DNA of 12,406 nt from NCBI GenBank assembly GCA_025449775.1, contig JANWIS010000168.1:1-12406 (forward strand). The letters run 5' to 3'. How positions within the stretch are numbered: position 1 is the first letter of the stretch; each line of letters starts with the position of its first letter. Shown here piece after piece: positions 6,587-12,406 of the stretch. This DNA is from Ignavibacteriaceae bacterium. Lineage in GTDB: Bacteria; Bacteroidota; Ignavibacteria; Ignavibacteriales; Ignavibacteriaceae. Below the pieces are notes generated by a model. That model made no database searches. It was not told the DNA's origin and worked only from the letters and a program-made list of their open reading frames with translations. The position numbers and the translations under genes were made by a program.

Positions 6587-8734
6587 TTACTTGGTCAATA
6601 TCATCTTCTTTACATCTACAAAGTTTGTTCCGTCAATTCCGGTAGCTTCTAATCTGTACAAGTAAACACCTGTATTTAAAGAAGAAGCGTCAAAATCAAC
6701 CTGGTGCGAACCAGCAACAAGATTTGAATTTAAGATAGAAGCAACTTCCTGACCCAGAACATCAAATACTTTCAAGCTGACTTTTGAATCAACAGCGAGG
6801 TTGAATCCAATCATTGTGCTTGGATTGAATGGATTTGGATAGTTTTGTTCTAATGAAAATACTGATGGAGCAGGAACATCAATTTCAACTACATCTGAAT
6901 ATTCAAATGTTCCGTCGAAATCAATCTGTTTCAGTCTGTAACTGTAAGAACCTGTGTTCACATTTCTATCAGTATAAGAATATGCTTGTAATTCAGTAGT
7001 TGTTCCATGACCTTCAACGAAAGCGATGGTTTCAAATTCACTACCGTTATTTCTCTCAACTTCGAAACCACTGTTGTTAGTTTCGGTAGCTGTTATCCAT
7101 GATAATTCAACTACACCATCGGTTGCTTTTGCTGTGAATGATTTTAATTCAACAGGAATTGCAGGTCCAACAATGTTATCAACATACCAGAAATCGATGT
7201 TGAATGAATCGCCATTCATGAACAAAACAAATTGAAAACTACTTGCAGTTGGTGTATAGTTTGCATTAACTACTTCAGGACCAACATTTCCACCAACCGG
7301 AGTGAATGTCCAGATAGTTGTAAATGTTGCACCGCCATCGTATGTTATTCCGAGTCCCATTGATGGAGCTGGATCAGCATACCAATCGCACATATGCAAT
7401 AATGATAAACTATGTTGAACACCTGGATTTGAAGTGTTATAAACACAAGAGAGTAATTTAGTTTCACCAACGAATGATGGAGTCCAGCTTAACATTAATT
7501 CAGGTGCTGTTCCACCGGCATTTGTTGTATTAGAAGTTGACCAGTTTGTAAGACCTAATGGACCAATTGGTGTCCAGCAGCTTAGATCATTAAATGGTTC
7601 ATATATGATAATATTCGGATCTTGCATTGTTTGGAAATTCCAGCTTGGACCTTGTGTTCCGCAAGTTGCGTCTTTACATACTATCCACCAGTAATAAGTT
7701 GTAAAATACTGAAGTGCTCCTGTTGGATAAGAAGTTACTGCCGGACCATCGTAAATTTTTGTAACACTGCCTTGTGGACCAAACCATACTTCAACATTAA
7801 CAGTTCCAACACCATTTGTCCAACCTAAATTAATACTTCCAAGTCCTAATCCGGTTGTTCCGTTTGGTGGATTTGGATTTGAAGGACCACCGATCGGACA
7901 TGGAGGACCGAACTGTGTATCGCAATGGAATGGTGCAACCTGATCAAATCCCCAATCGGTGATCAATGTTGTCATACCTGTTCCGGGATCCATAGTTCTT
8001 AATTGACCTGTGAATGTAGCATTGTTAAAAGCACTAAGATATATCGTACTTGTTTCATTATCATAGCTCATTCCTTGTCCAAAGTTAGCATCATAACCCA
8101 ATGGACCTAATAATGTAACAGCACCTGTTGATATGTTAACGGTATATGCATTATCAACACCAAGATCATATGCATAGCAAACACCTGCTGTTGTAAAGCA
8201 AAGATCGATCATCAATCCACCAGTATTAAAAGGACCAATTAGTGTTGCCGTTAGTGAACCAAGGTTGAATGAATATAAATTTGCACTTGAAACTATATAG
8301 TAAGTACTATTCGCAGGATTGTACTTAATTCCGTTTGGCTGATCAGCACCCATTCCTGTAATATTACCAACTAATGTAACAGCTCCTGTCCCAGGATCCA
8401 GTTGAAATAATTGTGCAGGTGGACCAACTTCTGTAATATAATACTGACCACCAGGAGTTTTTACCATTGAAGAAGCAAATACCGGTGGTGTCCAAGGTGA
8501 TAAAAGTGTAAATGGAGTTCCAGCAGGTATTGGCATCGAAAGAGTTGATAATTGAATTGAAGAATGTCCGAAAGCCAGTGTAGAACGGTTCTGGCTTGGA
8601 TTAACTATTTCATGAGCTCTATCCAATTTCATCTTAGGAATTGGACCATTAGAAGTTTGCATGTCTTGCGCAAATGTTGTGCACCACGCAAAAACAAGAA
8701 AGAGAACAAAAAGTAATTGAAAAGTCTTTCTCAT
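6587..8734 (-). CDS. Secreted multidomain protein with C-terminal type IX secretion sorting domain
   Basis: Large secreted protein (715 residues) of unknown biochemical role. The Sec signal peptide is 1-22, with likely cleavage after FAQ. Residues about 70-265 carry propeller-like repeats with the recurring phrase DPGTGAVTL (113-121; related at 202-209 and 249-256). A fibronectin-III/Ig-like domain follows at about 284-370, introduced by the linker GPSNPNPPNGTTG. A jelly-roll-like domain occupies about 375-525 and a second FN3-like domain about 527-620 (IPVELKSFTAKATDG, then YSYRLKQIDFDG). The type A T9SS sorting domain is at 627-715, with NYPNPFNPST, FDVLGQEV and GVYLYRLEA. Such proteins cross the outer membrane through the T9SS and are either released or attached to the surface. 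The gene is monocistronic, with its own terminator and a strong ribosome site. No catalytic motif was recognised, so a structural, adhesive or carbohydrate-binding role is only a guess. Confidence 0.88.
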   Translation of the reverse strand: MRKTFQLLFVLFLVFAWCTTFAQDMQTSNGPIPKMKLDRAHEIVNPSQNRSTLAFGHSSIQLSTLSMPIPAGTPFTLLSPWTPPVFASSMVKTPGGQYYITEVGPPAQLFQLDPGTGAVTLVGNITGMGADQPNGIKYNPANSTYYIVSSANLYSFNLGSLTATLIGPFNTGGLMIDLCFTTAGVCYAYDLGVDNAYTVNISTGAVTLLGPLGYDANFGQGMSYDNETSTIYLSAFNNATFTGQLRTMDPGTGMTTLITDWGFDQVAPFHCDTQFGPPCPIGGPSNPNPPNGTTGLGLGSINLGWTNGVGTVNVEVWFGPQGSVTKIYDGPAVTSYPTGALQYFTTYYWWIVCKDATCGTQGPSWNFQTMQDPNIIIYEPFNDLSCWTPIGPLGLTNWSTSNTTNAGGTAPELMLSWTPSFVGETKLLSCVYNTSNPGVQHSLSLLHMCDWYADPAPSMGLGITYDGGATFTTIWTFTPVGGNVGPEVVNANYTPTASSFQFVLFMNGDSFNIDFWYVDNIVGPAIPVELKSFTAKATDGVVELSWITATETNNSGFEVERNNGSEFETIAFVEGHGTTTELQAYSYTDRNVNTGSYSYRLKQIDFDGTFEYSDVVEIDVPAPSVFSLEQNYPNPFNPSTMIGFNLAVDSKVSLKVFDVLGQEVASILNSNLVAGSHQVDFDASSLNTGVYLYRLEATGIDGTNFVDVKKMILTK

Positions 8735-8741
8735 AGAAAGG

Positions 8742-8748
8742 ACCTCCT
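8742..8748 (-). promoter_or_regulatory. Near-perfect Shine-Dalgarno of the T9SS cargo gene
   Basis: On the minus strand AGGAGGT lies seven bases before ATG at 8732-8734. It fixes the start at the head of the signal peptide and suggests high translation. Confidence 0.8.
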
Positions 8749-8809
8749 GTGTTTGTTAAGTGATATGTTGATTAGTAGTTGTACCAAGAATACATCATTA
8801 AATGTGATT

Positions 8810-8817
8810 CAAAGTTA
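8810..8817 (-). promoter_or_regulatory. Candidate -7 promoter element for the T9SS cargo gene
   Basis: On the minus strand this reads TAACTTTG, an exact TAnnTTTG match, about 75 bases upstream of the start codon. A TTG lies about 23 bases further upstream, slightly too far for a standard -33 element. The 248-base gap up to purE holds no other recognisable gene or RNA. Confidence 0.35.
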
Positions 8818-8932
8818 GGTTTGATTGAAGTGAAAAACGCCAATTATATAACGCCCAAAAATTTTTGTGCCGAACATTAAGCATTTTTAGCTTTTAATGC
8901 AAGTAAGGTAATTATGATTTTAAAATATTTCA

Positions 8933-8956
8933 GAGTCGCAATTATTATCGTGACTC
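8933..8956 (-). terminator. Weak hairpin after purE, possible operon terminator
   Basis: GAGTCGC (8933-8939) pairs with GTGACTC (8950-8956) over seven base pairs including one G-T wobble, with a 10-base AT loop. It lies 26 bases after the purE stop. On the minus strand it is followed by TGAAATATTTT, which is T-rich but not an uninterrupted T run, hence the low score. Confidence 0.35.
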
Positions 8957-8982
8957 AAAATTTGACATCTAATATAAATTCC

Positions 8983-9477
8983 CTAATAATTGATACCATC
9001 GTTCTTCGAAATTGAATCTGTCTCCATCTTTTTCTTATAGTTTTTCAATTTGGTATTAATATTCTCATCGGATAAAGCAAGGATACTAACAGCCAACAGT
9101 CCTGCATTCTTAGCACCATTGATGGCAACTGTTGCAACAGGGACTCCTGCTGGCATTTGAACGATTGACAACAACGAATCCATCCCTTCCAGTGATTTAC
9201 CTTTTATTGGAACACCTATAATGGGAATAGTTGTATGTGCTGCTGTAACTCCGGGTAAATGAGCTGCACCTCCAGCTGCTGCAATGATAACTTTTAATCC
9301 TCTGCTCGAAGCTGATTTTGAATATTCTGCATGTTGATCAGGCGTTCGATGAGCAGAGAGTATTTTAAATTCATACCCAATTCCAAATTCTTTTAAAATC
9401 TTTCCGGCATCTTCCATTACAGGAAGATCGGAATCACTTCCCATTATTATCCCAACTTTGATTTCAGCAACGCTCAT
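8983..9477 (-). CDS. purE: N5-carboxyaminoimidazole ribonucleotide mutase (class I PurE)
   Basis: Purine biosynthesis enzyme that moves the carboxyl group of N5-CAIR to give CAIR. It has 164 residues, the usual length for a single-domain PurE. Motifs are clear: MGSDSD (12-17), the catalytic-histidine loop SAHRTP (41-46, H43), the glycine-rich AAGGAAHLPG (67-76), and SLLSIVQMPAGVPVATV (101-117). The bacterial class I enzyme normally works with PurK (N5-CAIR synthetase), which is not in this window. ATG is at 9475-9477, with AGAGGA four to five bases upstream. It follows comEC by 24 bases on the same strand, so it is probably the last gene of that operon. The lysine-rich tail after residue 140 is of no known function. 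Confidence 0.95.
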   Translation of the reverse strand: MSVAEIKVGIIMGSDSDLPVMEDAGKILKEFGIGYEFKILSAHRTPDQHAEYSKSASSRGLKVIIAAAGGAAHLPGVTAAHTTIPIIGVPIKGKSLEGMDSLLSIVQMPAGVPVATVAINGAKNAGLLAVSILALSDENINTKLKNYKKKMETDSISKNDGINY

Positions 9478-9501
9478 TATTTCCTCTGGATTTATAAAAA
9501 A

Positions 9502-11901
9502 TTATTGGTGATTGTTTTTCCATTTATTAAATGTAATAGTTTTACCATCAGATACCAGTATCACAGCGCTCTGCAGATCAGTTCTGAAAATTTCTGTGCC
9601 TGACTCGTTTAATCTGTACAAAACTTCATCTGCAGGATGTCCAAATTTATTTTTAAACCCGGCACTAATCAAGCTGTATTCAGGTGAAACATTTTCAAGA
9701 AGAAATTCGGACGTACTGGTTTTACTTCCATGATGTGCTACTTTTAATACATCTGAATCAAGTAAACTTTGAAATCTGTCAGAAAAAAGGTTTTCAATTT
9801 TTTTTCCCATATCACCTGTAAAAAGAAAACTTGTTTCTCTATAAACAAGCTTAAACAATTCGCTGCGGTCGTTGGTTGATTCACCGGCAGAATTTTTTAT
9901 AGATTCATCATGTAAAAAATAAAGAACAGCATTTCCGATTTCAATTTTCTCATGTTTAATATATTTTAATTTCACTCCTTGTGCATGTAAAAAATTTTCA
10001 AACTTGCAATCTTTACTAAGTGAAGTATCAAGTTCAGTCTTATAAATCTCTTCAATCATTCCTGATAATACCAGGGCAACAAATCCCCCGTAATGATCAG
10101 AATCAATATGCGAGACAATTCCATAATCTATTTTTTTAATGCCAAGGTAGTTAAGAAGTGGTAAGATTACTCTTTCGCCATTATCGAAAGTACTCGTTGC
10201 GTTTCCGGCATCCACAAGAGCAGTTTTACCATTGGGAAATTTAATCAGGAATGAATCTCCTTGCCCAACATCAATCATAATAATGCTTAAAAATTTGTCT
10301 GGGAGCAATTCCTTATCATCAAGTGATGAGAATAAAAATATATTGATTACAATAAAACACGATAAAATTATTTTCGAAACACTGTTCTGAAATTTTCTGA
10401 ATAATAAAATGAGTACAACCAAAAACAAATAGAAAATTGTAAAATCAAAAAACGAATAATCATTTACAGCGATATAAGAATATTCAAGACTCCCGGAAAA
10501 GTTAATTAAATAGAAAATTAAACTTGTGATAAGATTATTTGTTTCAGCCATATAAATTGCAATGAAAGGTATTAATGTCGAAACAATCAAAGTGATTATT
10601 CCGATACCGGTAATTAATCCGATTGCTGGAATGACAATCAAATTTGTTAATGGAGAAACTGTCGAAAATTTGCTGAAGTAAAAAAATGTAAATGGAAGAG
10701 TTCCAATTTGTGCACTTAAAGACAAACCGATTGTAAGAAATAAATACCTGAAAAATTTATTCTCGGGTGAATATTTTTTAATGAGCGCTTCCATTGGCGG
10801 ATAAAACAATGCCATAGAAATAACAGCTGAAAATGAAAGCTGAAATCCTGCATCATAAAGTTCATTCGGATCAAAGATAAGTACAACCAATGCAGCAAGT
10901 GCTATAGAATTAATAAGGTGATTACTTCTGTTCGTCATGAATGCAATTATTATTGCGACAGCCATTATCGTAGCTCTGAAAACAGATGCAGGCGAGCCGG
11001 TAAGAATCATATAAAATAATAATCCGGCTATCGTAATTCCTGAACGAACAAACAGATTTAATCGACCGAGACTCAGAAGAAAGATAAGGACAATAAATCC
11101 AACATTTAAACCTGATACTGCAAGTACGTGTACAACCCCTGCATTTATAAAATGTGTTTTAGTTTCATAATTTATTTCTCCACGATCTGCAAGAAGCAAT
11201 CCTCGCAACAAAGAAAATGTTTCCTGGTTGTGATATTTTTTCAGCTGATAATCAATTCCCTTTCGTAATTGATGAAGAGTATTTTTGAATAAATCTGATT
11301 CACCAGAAATAATTTTCAGTGATGTCGGATCTGTAATTTTCAAAATCCCTGCAATACCTTTTGAAGATAAATAAGCATTATAATCGAACTCACCGGGGTT
11401 CCTTTTGTCTCTTCCCTTATAATAAAATCCGGTTACTTGTAATGTATTTCCCGGTTTCAATTTGTCGTAAAATTCCCTTAAAGTTGATTCATTCATACTC
11501 AGCTTGCAAAGAATTACTATTTCATCTTTTACAAAAAAGTCCTTTGAATAAATCGAATCAGAAGTTAGATATAATATTAATTCTTCCTTCCTTATCAAAT
11601 CAATCTTATTGATTTTACCAGATACAGTTGTGTTTGCAGATTTATTTATTTTCTTAAAATCCTGGTTGATTGTTCGCGGGTTGTATGATGCGAGTAAATT
11701 ACCGATTAAAAAAAATAATGCTGCGGCCAAAAAACTTGTTAGATAAATCGGTTTCAACTGGAATTTTTTAAAAACAAAAAATTGCACAATACAAATTGAA
11801 AATATTACACCGACGAAATAAATATTCATTTCAATGATTTTTGCCGATGCAATTCCGGCAACAAAAATCAGAGCAATTTTTATAATCGGGTGATCTTTCA
11901 T
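9502..11901 (-). CDS. comEC: ComEC/Rec2 family competence DNA channel with C-terminal metallo-beta-lactamase domain
   Basis: Inner-membrane protein of 799 residues that forms the channel for single-stranded DNA uptake during transformation. Order of domains: N-terminal membrane segments (about 6-72); an OB-like soluble region (about 85-200, with GRDKRNPGEFDYNAYL at 163-178); the polytopic Competence core (about 225-525, with RGLLLADR at 233-240 and HVLAVSGLNVG at 258-268); and a metallo-beta-lactamase-like nuclease domain (about 535-790). In the last, IDVGQGDS (543-550), SHIDSDHYGG (597-606), TGDM (695-698) and AHHGS (722-726) keep the metal-binding residues, so nuclease activity is plausible. 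Full-length, with all three modules intact. ATG is at 11899-11901 and overlaps the upstream gene's stop as ATGA. Without comEA, comF or pilus genes here, competence of the organism is not established. Confidence 0.93.
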   Translation of the reverse strand: MKDHPIIKIALIFVAGIASAKIIEMNIYFVGVIFSICIVQFFVFKKFQLKPIYLTSFLAAALFFLIGNLLASYNPRTINQDFKKINKSANTTVSGKINKIDLIRKEELILYLTSDSIYSKDFFVKDEIVILCKLSMNESTLREFYDKLKPGNTLQVTGFYYKGRDKRNPGEFDYNAYLSSKGIAGILKITDPTSLKIISGESDLFKNTLHQLRKGIDYQLKKYHNQETFSLLRGLLLADRGEINYETKTHFINAGVVHVLAVSGLNVGFIVLIFLLSLGRLNLFVRSGITIAGLLFYMILTGSPASVFRATIMAVAIIIAFMTNRSNHLINSIALAALVVLIFDPNELYDAGFQLSFSAVISMALFYPPMEALIKKYSPENKFFRYLFLTIGLSLSAQIGTLPFTFFYFSKFSTVSPLTNLIVIPAIGLITGIGIITLIVSTLIPFIAIYMAETNNLITSLIFYLINFSGSLEYSYIAVNDYSFFDFTIFYLFLVVLILLFRKFQNSVSKIILSCFIVINIFLFSSLDDKELLPDKFLSIIMIDVGQGDSFLIKFPNGKTALVDAGNATSTFDNGERVILPLLNYLGIKKIDYGIVSHIDSDHYGGFVALVLSGMIEEIYKTELDTSLSKDCKFENFLHAQGVKLKYIKHEKIEIGNAVLYFLHDESIKNSAGESTNDRSELFKLVYRETSFLFTGDMGKKIENLFSDRFQSLLDSDVLKVAHHGSKTSTSEFLLENVSPEYSLISAGFKNKFGHPADEVLYRLNESGTEIFRTDLQSAVILVSDGKTITFNKWKNNHQ

Positions 11902-12406
11902 TTACAGAATTTAATTATTGCAGGTTTTATTTCTGTAATATCTTTTACATTATTTGCAATTTTTTCCCCTGCTAATCCGCTTGTGATTGTCAACGCGGGA
12001 TTCCTTGTATGAGTTTTAACTGATAGATCTTCAAGGTTTCCATGATCCGAACAAATAATCAAAGTCATTTTTTTATTATCAATTTCCTTTAATAAAGTAT
12101 AAAGAAAATCATCCAGTTCCATAAAAAGTTTTATAAATTCATTTGCAAGTCTCAAGTGTCCAATATGATCGCTCAGGTAGTATTCAAAGAGTGTGAATTT
12201 ATATTTCTTTGCAATCCGCAATAAACTTCGTGCTGCTGACTCTGGTTTGATTACGGGAAGATTGTAACCTAACCGCTGATTCCATCTTTCATTTGTTATT
12301 TCAGCGGTCAACGCTTTACCTTTCCGAATATCAGTAACCCGGTTGAGACGAATTCCGGCTAACCTGCAGGTTAAAGTTGTAACACTTAATCGTGATTTGC
12401 CTGATT
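11898..12406 (-). CDS. Alkaline phosphatase superfamily metalloenzyme, phosphoglycerate-mutase-like (partial, N-terminus beyond the window)
   Basis: The last 168 codons of a gene that enters from the right edge. The frame is open to the edge and reads through a TTG at 12309-12311 that could be mistaken for a start; residues before it (RLNRVTDIRKGKAL) look like normal protein continuing into TAEITNERWNQRLGY. The visible part ends with the metal site of the alkaline phosphatase/BPG-independent phosphoglycerate mutase superfamily: FEYYLSDHIGH, then IICSDHGNLED, then THTRNP. The D-H-x-x-H and S-D-H-G-N motifs supply two metal ions. The N-terminal half, with the nucleophile serine or threonine, is missing, so substrate and even hydrolase-versus-mutase activity cannot be decided. 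The TGA overlaps the comEC ATG by four bases, so the two are co-translated. Confidence 0.82.
   Translation of the reverse strand, partial: SGKSRLSVTTLTCRLAGIRLNRVTDIRKGKALTAEITNERWNQRLGYNLPVIKPESAARSLLRIAKKYKFTLFEYYLSDHIGHLRLANEFIKLFMELDDFLYTLLKEIDNKKMTLIICSDHGNLEDLSVKTHTRNPALTITSGLAGEKIANNVKDITEIKPAIIKFCK

Noticed and set aside
8881..8900. GCATT / AATGC inverted repeat between purE and the T9SS gene
   Set aside because: Only five base pairs with no T tract; expected by chance in AT-rich intergenic DNA.
12309..12311. TTG start giving a 137-residue complete small protein at 11898-12311
   Set aside because: The same frame stays open to the window edge and the upstream residues read as continuous protein; this is the C-terminal part of a larger enzyme.

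Overview
The window reads as ordinary chromosome from an AT-rich member of the Bacteroidota/Ignavibacteriota (FCB) lineage, most likely an Ignavibacteria-like organism. Three things point there: a type IX secretion (T9SS) sorting domain with the YPNPFNPST motif and a lysine-ended C-terminus at 6587-8734; TAnnTTTG-like -7 promoter elements ahead of two genes; and strong Shine-Dalgarno sites, which classical Bacteroidetes usually lack. This assignment is inferred from protein character and has not been checked by a search. No rRNA, tRNA, CRISPR array, insertion sequence or phage gene was seen. No stretch longer than 300 bases lacks a gene.

Left block (1-2701, minus strand): a tyrosine/phenylalanine breakdown operon transcribed right to left. 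4-Hydroxyphenylpyruvate dioxygenase (hpd) makes homogentisate. A short-form homogentisate 1,2-dioxygenase (hmgA) opens its ring. A fumarylacetoacetate hydrolase family protein, cut by the window edge, would release fumarate and acetoacetate. The gaps are 28 and 17 bases. The isomerase step (maleylacetoacetate isomerase) is not in the window. Two oxygen-consuming enzymes imply aerobic or microaerobic metabolism. Next comes nth (endonuclease III, 2826-3533, minus).

Middle block (3642-6434): a phosphohexomutase, probably GlmM for cell-wall amino sugars, runs on the plus strand and is divergent from nth. It converges on a two-gene minus-strand unit: a TPR-like lipoprotein translationally coupled to a DUF58 (von Willebrand A-like) protein. 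A small imperfect inverted repeat lies at the convergent junction.

Right block (6531-12406, minus strand): a large secreted multidomain T9SS cargo protein has a near-perfect Shine-Dalgarno and a clear intrinsic terminator. It is followed by a housekeeping operon read right to left: an alkaline-phosphatase/phosphoglycerate-mutase superfamily enzyme (its N-terminus lies outside the window), comEC (DNA uptake channel, overlapping by ATGA), and purE (purine biosynthesis).

I looked for an undescribed system and did not find a convincing one. The points most worth a second look are the compact homogentisate operon with its shortened dioxygenase, the DUF58/lipoprotein pair without its usual MoxR partner, and the mosaic secreted protein.
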